A stretch of DNA of 64,000 nt from Gloeopeniophorella convolvens (Eukaryota; Basidiomycota; Agaricomycetes; Russulales), in contig WTXD01000037.1 in the NCBI GenBank assembly GCA_022496205.1, positions 1 through 64,000 on the forward strand, read 5' to 3'. The notes below the pieces were generated by a model. It saw only the letters and a program-made list of their open reading frames with translations. It was not told the origin of the DNA and searched no databases. Shown piece after piece: positions 23,062 to 36,618 of this stretch. Each line of letters begins with the position of its first letter. Position 1 is the first letter of the stretch. Both the position numbers and the translations under genes were made by a program.

Positions 23062-25377
23062 TCACTCTTCGCGCCGGGGCACGAACGACACGAGCGCGTA
23101 TCTGTGAGAGGCGCAGTGCCGTAGCAAGTAAGTGCAAATTGGCGGTTCGCCGACTCGCGCGTGCGCACCGGCCGTTGACGCGCCACTTCTCGCCGCGCGC
23201 GTCGAGCGCCTCCGCGACGGCGCGCGGGATGCCGACCGCGACGTCCGCCTTGTTCGTGCGCAGGCTCAGCAGCGGGAACGCGCCCGCGAGCGGGCCTGGA
23301 AGATCGTCGTGGGTCCGTGGATCGCGGTGCGAATCCGGGGGCGTACGTACCCAGGGCCGTCTCGAAGGGCGTGTCGACAGGCCACTTGACGTCGCCGGTC
23401 AGCCTGCGCCGTGCTCAGCGGACGGAGAATCGCAGCGCAGACTCGGGCGACTTACTTGCGGTAGCTGTGCGCGCGTGCGACAAGTGAGCTCCGGCACCGC
23501 ACAGATCAGCACACTCACTTCAGGTCACCCTGCCGCGCCGGACCTCCGTCAGCCTCGGAGGAATACCGCCGGCACACGGCGCCACCTTGAAGATCACCAG
23601 CCCGCTCCCGCGCAGCGCCTCCCACACGCCCGGCGCGCGCAGGCGCATGTCCCAGTACGGCCACGGCGAGCCAGAATCCGCGCGCGCATTGCCCGCGCCG
23701 AGCGGCGCGCCGCGCGGCACGGACAGCGCGAACGTCCCGTCGGCGAGGTACGCTTCCCAGCGCGCGAGCGCGCGGCGCAGGTGGTCCGGCGCGGGGCCGG
23801 GCGGCGGCGCGCGGGGTCGAGCAGCGCGGCAAAGTCGGGCGGCGTCACGTCCGAGACGAACCATGGGATCGTCTTGGGGCTGCCGTGCGTGGGTCAGGGG
23901 GCGGAGGAGGTAGGGGGATGAGGAGCGCACTGGAAGACGACTTTGGAGACGTATGGTGTGTGCGAGACGAGGAAGTCTGCAAAGACGAGGTCTGTGAAGA
24001 GCTGTGTGCGTGCGCGCATCGGTCGATCTGGTGCTGAGGAGTAGGAATGCGCGCGGTGGCTCACCTCAAAGCCGGCTGTACGTGTGCGTGTAAGTACCGT
24101 TAGACCGCGCGGGGGAGCGGGGAGCGTGCTGCACCGTTATCGAGCACAAAGTCGATGCGCGCGTCCTTGAGCGTGCGGATGTGCGCCCACGCGGCGGCCT
24201 GGTCGTCCCGCAGGACAAACTCCTTGCGTGCGTCCTGCGCTTCGCGCCCGACGGACTGCAGGTGCGCGATGTCGTCGAGCGTCATGTTCGTCAGCAGGCT
24301 GAGGTCCTGGCGCCCGGGCCGTCAGCGTTCGACATTCAGCTGGCGATCCGGCACGCGCCACGCACCGTCGCGTTGCCCCTGCGGCCGCGCTCTCAGGACG
24401 CACCCCGAAGACGAGGCGGGGGGGCGCACCAGAGACACATCTGCGCCATCTCGCGGAAGAGCACCTCGAGCTTCGCCTCGTCCTGCGCGACGAGCGCCTT
24501 TTCCGCCTCGAGCTCGTCGAGCATCTTCGCGAGCTCTGGCGCAGAGTGCGGTCAGCGCGCGCTGCGCGGACGCTGCGGCACGCACGGTGGACGGCGGTCC
24601 CGCTCGCCTGGTACGTCGCCTGCTTCTGCGCGAAGAACGGGTCGTGCGTCTTCCAGTGCTGCGTGCGCGCGAAGAACGCGCGCAGCAGGCGGTACCTGCG
24701 CGCGCACGGGGGGTCAGCTGGGTCAGCCTGGCGCCGCGACGGGCCGGCGGGCACGGGGCTCACAGGTAGCATCTGCAAACGGGGTGAGGTGTGCACGGGG
24801 CGGCGCCGAAGGGAGACAGCGTACTCGGCGAAGAGCCACGGCGCGGTGAACCAGGTGCCGCGCCCGCTCCCGGTGAGGTACATCAGCTCGAGGTTGTACT
24901 CCGCTATGAGCGGCGCGCCGTCGTCCGGGATCGGGCTGTAGACCCCGTCGTCGTTGTCGACGTCAGCATCACACGGGCGCGGGTGGGCGGGCACACGCAC
25001 TCGAGCTCGCGATTGCGCGCCATGCGGTACTTGAGCTGGCTGAGCGCGCCGATGAGCGCCTTGCCCTCGTCGAGCGTCGCGGCGGCATCTGCGCCCGGGT
25101 CGGGCGCGAGGGTCAACTCGTGGTTGAAGTTGTAGATACTGTCGATGATGCCTGTGAGGATCACCGGCCAGCGCTTGACGACCGTTTCGTAGCTGCGGGG
25201 TGGGGTCGGTGAGCGAGCGCGCTGCAGTGCGGCGGCGCTCGGACTGACGAGAAACTGCGGTGCGCGCGGAGGCGTGTGTCAGTGCTACATGCTATCGAGC
25301 GCGGGCGGGCAAAGCGATTACCCTGCAGTGTCGGTGGGGTCGTACGGCGCGTACGGCGCTGTGAAGAAGGGAGACAT
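23062..25377 (-). CDS. DUF89/ARMT1-type metal-dependent damage-control phosphatase
   Basis: A member of the DUF89 family (ARMT1 subgroup), metal-dependent phosphatases that remove harmful phosphorylated metabolites; a carboxyl-methyltransferase role has also been proposed for ARMT1. The start at 25377 encodes MSPFFTAPYAPYDPTDTAG, then an intron (25193-25321) and YETVVKRWPVILTGIIDSIY. Later segments are WFTAPWLFAEYAV, RAFFARTQHWKTHDPFF, DDQAAAWAHIRTLKDARIDFV, the metal-binding DNAGFELFTDLVFADF, TIPWFVSDVTPPDF, SGLVIFKGDLNYRKL, TPFETALG, LSLRTNKADVAVGIP and a final VSFVPRREE with TGA at 23062-23064. The metal-binding motif is assembled across an 11-nt exon at 24065-24075. Many introns are present, and some splice choices within 23.4-24.9 kb are uncertain. 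The family call is firm. Confidence 0.87.
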
Positions 25378-25702
25378 CGATGCGCTACGGAGACAATTGC
25401 GGCGCGACGATGGCCGCGCACGGCAGAGTCAACGTGCCTATTTCTTTTTGTGCGGGTTTACGGCGCTTGCTCAGGCACCAATATTGAGTCCGTGCAGACA
25501 ATAATACGCAGTGGGCAAAGTTGTCTGTAGGGCAATTGGGAGAGCTTATTCGTTGCCAGGCCCCTTGGCCGGCGGCTGCGCTGATTGTCCTGTTCGTGCT
25601 CGTGGTGCACGCGGGCGGAACACGGCAGAGCACGTCAATTGTCGGGTTCGCGCACGCGCACAACACAATGGACGAGCTCTAAATCTCCCGAGGGTGGTGG
25701 GT

Positions 25703-25710
25703 GTATAAAA
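25703..25710 (+). promoter_or_regulatory. TATA box of the pheromone-like gene
   Basis: GTATAAAAG lies about 140 bp upstream of the ATG at 25848, with no ATG in between. ACAAT/ATTGT-type sequences that HMG-box mating regulators could bind lie further upstream (25637, 25662), but such short matches are weak evidence. Confidence 0.4.
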
Positions 25711-25847
25711 GTAGAGAACAAGGCGCATTTGTGTCGGCATCAACGCACGCCAGCCCAGCTCGCAAGCACCCAGCGATACCCCTCGCGCTCACCCTCCCTT
25801 CGGCTCCTTCGCGACACCTGTAACTTGCCTCGCCACTCGCTTTGCAA

Positions 25848-26000
25848 ATGGACTCTTTCGCTACCACTTTTGCTGCGCTCTTCGCTCCCGCTGCCGAGCC
25901 AGCCACCGACGCTGCCACCACTGCTGCCCAGCCGACGCCATTCCCCGTGAACGAGGAGTCGCACGGGGGCGGCAGCAAGACGTGCTGCGTCATCGCGTGA
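25848..26000 (+). CDS. Lipopeptide mating-pheromone precursor-like protein (CaaX)
   Basis: A single-exon ORF of 50 residues. It starts MDSFATTFAALF, has an Ala/Thr/Pro-rich middle, a charged NEES segment about 12 residues from the end, and finishes SKTCCVIA followed by TGA. The last four residues, CVIA, form a CaaX box for farnesylation and carboxymethylation, as in basidiomycete pheromone precursors. The size, the MD-F start, the acidic doublet before the mature part and the ending all fit that class. Mature peptide would begin after the NE/EE doublet. A TATA box lies upstream. No STE3-type receptor gene is visible in the window, so whether this is part of a B (P/R) mating locus or an isolated pheromone-like gene is open. 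Its neighbours are the DUF89 gene (minus strand) and BiP. Confidence 0.85.
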   Translation: MDSFATTFAALFAPAAEPATDAATTAAQPTPFPVNEESHGGGSKTCCVIA

Positions 26001-26760
26001 TGCGGACGCACACCGCCGATCCTGATTCTCTTTTCCCCCGGCCTAGCTTTTCGGTAAGCATCGCCTCAGCTACGCCGACGCAGAGCTGCGACTCACCGCG
26101 TACGATCGCAGGTCTGAGACCGCCACCGCTGCCGCCTCGCGATAGATTTTCCCGTTCTGCCGTCGGACGAGGCTTTGATTATTGTTGTATTATTGTGCGT
26201 GCGACCGCTGTGCAGTTTTATAGTCTACCGGCGAGACGCCCCATGTTGTATCCTAGGTTGTTTTTGGTTTTTGGAACACACGATGTATGTACGGTATTTG
26301 TCGGGATCGACTGAGGACCCGGGCCATGATCGGATCAGAGCGCGCGATTAGATGGTACGGTACGAGCAGCAGCTGGATCGGCGCAGCACAGCATAGGGCA
26401 TCAGCATGTTTGATGTTTGGTGTCAGAGCGCTATGTCGGTAGCCAAGACGTGCGATGGAGTACTGTGATGTGCAGAAAGATGGTTTCACAAGGGTTCCGA
26501 CAGAGACATGTCAGCAGGCGGCGGGCAGGACAGTCAGGCCGAGGTCGACGTGGAGCAGTGGTCACGGTATGCAGCAGCGTGGAAGGAGCAGTCGAAGCCA
26601 CGTCGTTCCTCGTCGTTCGCTGGCGACATGCGGAGAATATTCTGGACAACCGCCAATTGACGCTAGCTCAGCCGAGTTGTCGCGTGCTCTTGGCAGTGTG
26701 ACATGACGAAGAAGGATGGATGCCATCGAGGAGAGCGTGGGAACGTCGAGGGTGAACCGG
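26001..26760. other. Intergenic region between pheromone-like gene and BiP
   Basis: It presumably contains the 3' UTR of the pheromone-like gene and the upstream part of the BiP promoter. No gene seen; the ORFs here are short, overlap on both strands and match nothing recognised. Confidence 0.4.
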
Positions 26761-26782
26761 TGACGTGGCAGGATTGACGTGG
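26761..26782 (+). promoter_or_regulatory. Paired TGACGTGG elements (UPR-type) in the BiP promoter
   Basis: TGACGTGG occurs at 26761-26768 and again at 26775-26782, same orientation, about 90-110 bp before the BiP start codon. TGACGTGG is the known core of the unfolded-protein-response element bound by Hac1/XBP1/ATF6-type bZIP factors. Location next to a BiP gene fits induction by ER stress. Confidence 0.6.
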
Positions 26783-26800
26783 CCCGCGCTCATCCACCAA

Positions 26801-26809
26801 ATATAAAAA
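26801..26809 (+). promoter_or_regulatory. TATA box of BiP
   Basis: ATATAAAAA lies about 65 bp before the BiP start codon and just downstream of the two TGACGTGG elements. Confidence 0.55.
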
Positions 26810-26869
26810 TCGGTCGGCGTCCTCTCGCTTGTTTTCCATCTTGCTCGCAAATCCCTCCCTCCTCCCACC

Positions 26870-29442
<2,573 letters not shown>

Positions 29443-30787
29443 TAGTGCGGGAGCACACGCAGTTTCTTTATGTATACTCGAGAGTAATGGCATGACGGCG
29501 TTTAGACCATTCTTGTTGTGGTGTGTTGGTGCGCACGTTCGCCATCAGTACAGCGCCAGGCAGCGTCGTGGATGTCGATGAGGTGCCGACTGCAGAGCTG
29601 AGTACTGTCGACGGAGAACATAGTCTGGGCAAAGACGATACTCGCTGTGGGCTCGGCGAGTCGTCTCGCGTACACTTAGCCTGAGGCGCGCGCGTGATAC
29701 TGTTGCCTTGCTTGCAAGGTGCTTCCCCCGTCATAATTGTATCCCGACGCCTATAGCGGACCAATAGCATTCGATCCTCCGTGCCTCGTGCACTTGTTAC
29801 ATAAGATAACGCCGCGGCGTTGATGTCCCTGCTTTATGTACTTACTCCCGCTCTCCTCTGCAGCGTCCCCGCCACCGCTGCCCTACTGCACTATCCTACC
29901 GCCATGTCCGTGCCCTTGTGTCACCACCTGTTGTACCCTTAGGCCGGGGAACCGTGGGTGTCGGCCTGACATAGAGCGCTAGCAGTGGAGTACGTAGCTC
30001 ATCTGTACCTACATCCTCGCAATGGCACCTGCCCACCGTGCCCGCTCACAGCTCCTGCTCACCGCGCCACACCTCCACCATCCTGCGCGCCCTTCACAAT
30101 GCTACGTGCGCCATCACCATCTCGTATTGCAACCCCCATCGCGCTAGCATCCTGCTGTACGGAGGCTGCAGCACAAAACAAGAGGAATCAGTGCGGCGTG
30201 GCACACCGCCACCTTGAAGGCATGCACCGCGGTAGGTAGCACGCGCACGACGATCGGTCGTGCCCACCCCCTTATGCTCTTTATGCTCTTTTGCGACTTA
30301 ACACGCACCACGTTGCTCAGCACGGTGATCGACCGCGTCACCTCGGTGCATACCGCAATGCACAGTGGTGATCTCCTGCCCCCACCCACTCGAGGCCACA
30401 CGCCTTAGATGTTGAATGTAGACTCGATTCGCAGCAAACGCGTAGCGTTTTCACGTCGTGCATACATCCTATTTGTACTACAGTCCATAGAGTAAAAGAA
30501 ATAACTTCATTGGGTACCGCGCACGCTTGGAACCACGGGCGCGCGCGACACCGACGCAGGAGGGGGACGTCGAGCGCGGGGACAGAGCACGCGCTGCGCG
30601 CGCGATCTCCAATCACAACATTGCAATCGGCTCACAAGAATCAATTCAATATTGATATCAATCGAGCGGCCTGACATGCAGCGCATGCTCACCACACATG
30701 CTTGACTGACTGAGCCTTATGTGAAACAAACCGTGACCGGTGCAAGCAAAGGCATCAGCCGCCACGGGCGGCACTTCGAGTAGACTT
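29443..30787. other. Intergenic region, no gene seen
   Basis: The stretch separates the housekeeping part from the DUF6535/DUF6534 region. ORFs here are short, overlapping and unrecognised. A short perfect palindrome, TTGATATCAA, occurs at 30653-30662. Confidence 0.4.
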
Positions 30788-30828
30788 AGGCTTCTCGACA
30801 TCGACATCAATCGCCTTGCTAAGGTGTG
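30788..30828 (+). pseudogene. Stray P4-ATPase exon fragment
   Basis: About 40 bp nearly identical to the end of an exon plus splice donor of the P4-ATPase gene at 63342-63383 (reading GLLDIxINRLAKV then GTGTGC). It is joined directly to the 5' region shared by DUF6535 copies 1 and 4. Upstream bases do not clearly continue the match. Confidence 0.65.
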
Positions 30829-30925
30829 CCGCACGTCCCATCTGCCCTCCTTCCTTATCCCTTCCACCACTTCGCCCACCCCGTCTTGCTGTTCCTCACT
30901 GCTCTCCCGAGTCCCAGTGATATTC

Positions 30926-33665
30926 ATGTTCAGGCTCAAGATGCAAGATATCATCCCCCAGTTTCTGCGACGCATATGGGCGAAGGCTACTGTATCTGAC
31001 ATGGAGATGCAGAATAGATCCGGTACTTCCCTTCCCTGTGAACTCCTCGCGCTCTGACGGTTATTCCAGAAGCGTCCGGTGACAGGGGGAGGACACGAAA
31101 CTACAAGATTACGGAGACACTGCAAACATGCTCTGGTCGCTGTACGGAAAGGAGGCCGAGAACCACGACAGGGCGCTCATAGAAACGTGGAGGGGTGACA
31201 TGGAGGCGATCATCATATTCGTGCGTTCTCGTTCCCCCTGTGTTCGCCTCGGTGTGCTCAATTGTATCATATTGAAAGGCCGGGTTGTATTCTGCCGCTC
31301 TCACATCATTCCTCGTCGACAGCTACAAGAACTTGCAACCCGACCCGGCACAAGAGACCGCGTTCTATGGACGACAGTCAGCCTCATCCCTCGCTCAGAT
31401 ATCTCAACAGCTCGCCTCGGGTGGTTCCCAACCTTCTATCCCCCCTGCGTCATTCGTTCTCCTCCCCGAATTCACGCCTAGATCGTCCGACGTCAGGGTC
31501 AACGTGTACTGGTTCATGAGCCTCGTCTTCAGCCTCTCCGCTGCTCTCTTCGCCACGATCATCCAGCAGTGGGTCCGGTACTACATGCAGCTCTTCCAGC
31601 GATACGATCACGCTCTCAAGCGTGCCCGACTACGCCAATACTTGTTCGAGGGTGCCAGGCGCTCGCGCATGTCCATCATGGTCGAGGTCGTCCCCGCGCT
31701 CATCCACATTTCCCTCTTCCTCTTCTTCATGGGCCTCGTCGACTTTCTCTTCAATCTCAACACTACCGCCGCCATCGCCACCGTGATCCCCATTGCCTTG
31801 TGTGCTTCATTCTACATCTGGGGAGTCATCGGCCCAGTCATACGTCCGCAATCATCATATCAGACACCATTCTCTAGTCTATTCTGGTATCTCTTCCAGA
31901 AGATCAGAGGCCGCAAACACCACGGTCGCGGCTCTCCCAACCTGTCAGCACGAACATGGCAGAGGGTCGGATGCAGTTGGCTATGGATGAGACGGGTGAG
32001 CGGCAGGGCCGGGACGCGCGAGCGATCGCCTGGTTGATCAATAACCGGACGGAGGAGAGCGAGATGGAAGATCTGGTTCTCAGCATCCCGGCTTCCTTCG
32101 ATACCCCTTGGGGCGTGGATACTTGGCGTGCGGTTGCACGACGTGATGCCAGCGACGAAGACGAGGCCCCACCTCTGCAGATCCCTAACCCTGACTCATC
32201 ATCCCCCAGCGGACAAGTTCGCACATTCATGCCCGATCACCGCTGGAATCGCCTTCTTTCCCAGCCTCTTCCAGAGATTCACCCGCACAGCGCCGTCCTT
32301 GAGCTTTACAAGAAGATCGGGCGGTCGTTGAAAACATGGAGCAATTCGGGTTCCTCTGGCGAGAAGCTCAGGCGTGCCCGTGCATGCATCGAATCCATCG
32401 CGCTCCTCGCAGTTCACACAGGCGCTTCCATATCCCGGTTCGAGCATCCCATCTCCATCGCAGTTTCGCTCGCCAATGTGGGTGCTGCCAGTGAACAAGC
32501 CCGCGAAATGCTGCCGAGCGCGATAGGTTCCACTACCCCATTCGAGATGCACTTGACATGTACCGCCCTTCTTACTTGTCGAGGCCTAGACGGGGCCGTG
32601 GGAGGTAACTACTTGCACAGCGACCTGTTGGCAGAGGTACTTGAGCGCTGTCAGACTCTGGATCGCCTCCTGCATTCAGCGCTGCAATCTATGAGAAGCC
32701 TGTACGGTGCACTTGAAGACGGACTGCCGAATGATGACGAAGAGAAATTAAGGGTTGCACTCCGAAGCCACGAGATAGAAATCAGGGAGCTTGACGATAT
32801 CAGAACTGAATACCACAAGCTCAGGGGAGGGCCACCGCAGCATTTTGAAACGCTAAGCTGGATATTATCAGATTTCTGCTCTCTCTTACCCGGCACATTG
32901 CTGAATGCCAGTACGGATCCCTCTCCTTTGATCCAGACCCTTGCTACCTCTTTCCGGGACGAGCGCCACATTCTACGGCAGCTGGTGCCCGCAGAACCAA
33001 TACTCCAGACATTGGTCGCCTTTGGACCCCGACTGCGCGCTATCATCGAGGACGCGGGCACTGCTTCTACTAGTGAGCGTGCCGTGGAATTGGTGAAGGA
33101 GCTGCAGGGCATCTGGGGGCAGCTTCGTGCAAACCCGGGGTCACCCATGAATGTCACGTGGGAGCGTATGGAGGAACGGAGATATTGGCGCATCTGGGAC
33201 TGGTCGGAGAGCAGCGGATTCGGTTCCGTCGTCGAACTGTTCTTCATCACGCTACAACACGTACTCGAAAACCCCGGGGGCACGTTCACGGAATCACGCT
33301 ACATCTTCTACACCCTCACATTTCGGGCATTGACTTCCGATTGGCAGCGGCACAAATATTCAAAAGCGACTCAGCGAGTCCTCCTTGATCTTCTCTGTGA
33401 TATCCTGATTCCCGGCCGTGGAATTGTCTCGCACAGCTTCCCGCAGTGGGTCATGGTCGAGTTCTTGGCTTTGGCGAAGAATATCCTTCAAGGAGCACGC
33501 GGGTCGCACATCGATGATGTACTGCGGCAGCCGAAAGTGGCGGCCTTGGTGGCGGCCATATCCAATGAGAGTGGGCCTTTGTATAGACTCTACTGGCGGT
33601 ATAAGGCCCGTGCGTTACTCCAGGAGTTGAGCGCATTGGCAGAAGCTCCTCCAGACACATGGTAG
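30926..33665 (+). pseudogene. DUF6535 gene copy 1, frameshifted
   Basis: The DUF6535 family comprises large membrane-associated proteins expanded in Agaricomycetes, with no known biochemical role. This copy starts MFRLKMQDIIPQFLRRIW. Exon 2 is 22 nt shorter than in copy 4, putting the conserved segment LWSLYGKEAENHDRALIETW out of frame with exon 1. The core domain follows (AALTSFLVDSYKNLQPDP, RVNVYWFMSLVFSLSAALFATIIQQW, RRSRMSIMVEVVPALIHISLFLFFMGL) with hydrophobic segments. A single-base deletion at about 31941 (cccaacctg here against cccaagcctg in copy 4) shifts the frame just before MAEGRMQLAMDET. The rest of the C-terminal part (to 33665) is open. It is probably a young pseudogene; an assembly error at one site could not explain both lesions. 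Confidence 0.75.
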
Positions 33666-34432
33666 GTCACCGTTCTCCCATCCCATGCATCGCGACTGAA
33701 TATATGTACTAGTATACTCCACTAGTACACTCTTGCACTAGGCCCCGTGGGACTACTTCATTGACTACTGTCTGGTTGAGCTGCAACAGTCTATCCACGC
33801 CGCCCGAGGATCCGGTCGCCGCACTCCCTACACGATCTAATTATATGCTGCGCAGTTACGTTGTAGGCTCTTAAACCTAGGCTGCAGTCGTTTCGGGCGC
33901 GCATTTTCCAATCTGCGACCATGATTCTTACATTACATTTATATCAGAGTACGGATTTTACGATCGTCTTGCCATGATACTTAGTACTCACCGGGCTGGT
34001 ACTATCTGGAAAAGGTACTTACCACACGCGCCGTCGATCTCGCTGGCCCTCGGGCGCATCATCTCCCTCCTCTTCCTCTTCGCCTTGATAAATTTCTCGT
34101 CTTTCGGACGACAGAATGTATATGTATGACCCACATCGAAATGTCGAACTTTGCACGCAGCAAGATCTATGTCTCCAGCCCGGCTCCGGAGCATCCGCCC
34201 CATATAGAGTCCCAGGCCGTTTCACTCTCGAGCTCGCCGCTGTTCACGACCCCGGAGTCATCTCTGGTACTCTTGAACCCAAGCTACTGTGTTGTATCCC
34301 TCGCCTCTCTTCTTTTGAGGATGCAGTTCTGGCCTGAAGTTTTGGATCTCTCAAACCACGTAAAGTGGAACCTATCTGATGCATGCCTGCCGACCGGGGG
34401 CCTATCACGCACGTGGTAGCACCTCCGACATC
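33666..34432. repeat. 3' flank shared by DUF6535 copies
   Basis: Sequence following copy 1 is repeated after the other copies: a segment with cctaggctgcagtcg and ttttccaatctgcg (33880-33920) has counterparts near 44770-44815 and 61125-61190, and ggctggtactatctgga (33995) recurs at 44884. So the duplication units extend several hundred bp past the stop codon. No gene seen. Confidence 0.55.
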
Positions 34433-36618
34433 TCAGTATATAGAGAGCGGGACGGTGGAAATAAGAACGAGAGGTGGGGGAGAAGTCGGGACGGCGCGAG
34501 CGCGGGAACGCGAGACTCGATATTGGCGCGGGTGCAATTTACGAGTCGACGGATGGCGAGATTCGAAGACAGCAGTGATATGATTACATTGGTAGCAGAG
34601 ACAGGCAGGTTTTATACGAACCAAAGTTGCAACGGGTCCTTGAGGAGACAAGTCGAGCAGTGGCACGCGACAATGAAAAAACGAGAATTTACAGTAGAGC
34701 CGAGACGGTCGTGAGTACGCAAAGGCCATGAGTGGCCATGGAAAGAGACGAAGTAGATAAAAACGCGAGCAAGCAAAGAAACAAAGTAAGTAAAATGGAT
34801 CAGCACATATTGAGGAAGTCCGAAATGCGTGTATTATTTTCGAGTCTTGGCGGTGTTGGTGGTGAGGTACGAGGCGGTGACTTTGGCTGAGATTGGCGAA
34901 CGTGCGAGGGCGAGAGCCCGTGCTTGTCACTAAGCGCCTCCCGGTTATACTATGTCTGTAGCAACATTCGTCAACACGCACATCCAAGGGGTGGATGAAC
35001 TGACTGATAAACTGGGGCACTCGCTTTGTCTCATCAGCGCCACGTAATGATTCAGCCTTGATTTCCCTATCTTCGCTTGTCGTCGCCCCCATGTCATTAA
35101 GAACGACATCCTCAGCCTGCGGGTTGGTGGAATTGATGCCAAACCCTCGCGATCCGAAAGTCATGACCCTCGACGACGACGATGCGTCACGGATGGAAAT
35201 GCGGTTGTTGAATGAGACGAGGAGGGCATTGGAATACCTGCCCGTGTCGTCAGCGAAAGTAACGACGACCAAAGAGAGAAGGGGCGCTTACAACTTCCCA
35301 AGGACTGCCACCCTATGCCGTGTCATAATCAACGAATGTTTATGCGGGCAGAGTAACAGAAACCTACGGGCATGTCCACCAGTCCTTGTCCTAGGCAGTG
35401 GCCAGCTCATATTTGGGGAACAACATATTCGAGACCGACGTACCGGAAACGCAGTCACTGCGACCAATGCTGCGGTATCGACGACAGCTATGATCAAATA
35501 AGAAAGCGTACAATATACTGAGGCGTTGGAGCGACTTGCTCGTTAACGCGTTCGTCTCGATCATCAATCTGACTATCTTCACCATGGCACGGTCGCTGAG
35601 CAGATTCTCAGATATTGCACGCTGTGTCAGCTATGACCCAGCAGAGCAGTTCCAGCCCATGCGGTAAATAAGGGAGGAAGTGTGACATACGTAGTAGACC
35701 ATAGACGCTGCAATTAGAAAATCACACACAACACTGCCGATGAACCAAATCTGTGAGTTGGTAAGGTCGATCGGCCGCTTCGATAAATGCAGGCAAGATC
35801 AACATGCCATAGCCTCGATCTTCAACGTTCGTCCAATGGGAAGTCTGTTGCGGACAGCCGCCTGCGTGTGTGAGCTGGGTTGAGGGTAGTACAAGTTGAA
35901 GGAAACTTGCTTGGATGCCACCGGTGAGTGCCCCTCCTGCACCCACGATAGAGAACTGTACACGAATGGTAATGACGGCATCTAAATAAAGAGATTTCTA
36001 TGCACTCACCAGACAGATTACAGCGCACAACTGCCAGGCATTTTTCCTCCCACTCATCACCCAGATGCGGTACGAGAAGAAGAATTGGACGGCCATAGCG
36101 ATGATGGCACCAACGACGGGTGTGTCGTATGGAGATGCGTATGGAGTCGCGAGGTGTTTCATGTTTCCGAACCCCTCCACGAACCAATAGTAGAGGTCTG
36201 CACCGCTGAGAATCGTCTGCAGTGTCTCCAGAAAAAAGATCCCATAAACTGTGAACGGCTGTGAGACTGGGCTGGGAAGATACATATGCTGTAGGCATAC
36301 CTAGAACTTTGACAAGGGTCCTGTCTTTCGGGAAGTAGTAGCTGTATACATCTTATACCCCAGTAAGTGACCATGAGAATGGGAGTGTGTTGAAGTTGGA
36401 GCTTACAGACTTGAACTACTAGCATTCCGTACAGACCCCAATTCCAGACAAACCCGAGGAGCTATTCAAGAAGTATGAATAGCCGGAATTCTAGGGAAAC
36501 AAGCATGCATACGAGTGGGGCTGCGCTGAAGCGAGGAATCAGTTCTGGCGTACGCGAAGCGCAGAGCCGAGACTCACATCTCAGTGGCATCAGGGGGAAC
36601 GCAAGCGTCGGCTGCCAT
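34433..36618 (-). CDS. DUF6534 seven-helix membrane protein, copy 1
   Basis: A member of the fungal DUF6534 family of seven-helix membrane proteins; function unknown, sometimes likened to receptors. The start at 36618 gives MAADACVPPDATEI, spliced to AAPLLLGFVWNWGLYGMLVVQV, then VYSYYFPKDRTLVKVL and the signature exon YGIFFLETLQTILSGADLYYWFVEGF followed by PYASPYDTPVVGAIIAMAVQFFFSYRIWVMSG. Later exons give IVGAGGALTGGIQ, WFIGSVVCDFLIAASMVYY, ENLLSDRAMVKIVRLMIETNALT and the C-terminal helix VVDTAALVAVTAFP, ending with YSNALLVSFNNRISIRDA and a polar tail. Eight or so introns. The 3' end is taken as the stop at 34433, but the last conserved residues lie near 34900, so the tail may be shorter or changed. 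Confidence 0.72.

Noticed and set aside
34379..34714. Plus-strand ORF at the 3' end of DUF6534 copy 1
   Set aside because: No recognisable features; it is antisense to the variable tail of the DUF6534 gene.
34433..36618. DUF6534 gene as the pheromone receptor matching the CaaX precursor
   Set aside because: The signature exon is of DUF6534 type, not STE3; no STE3 motif was seen in either copy.
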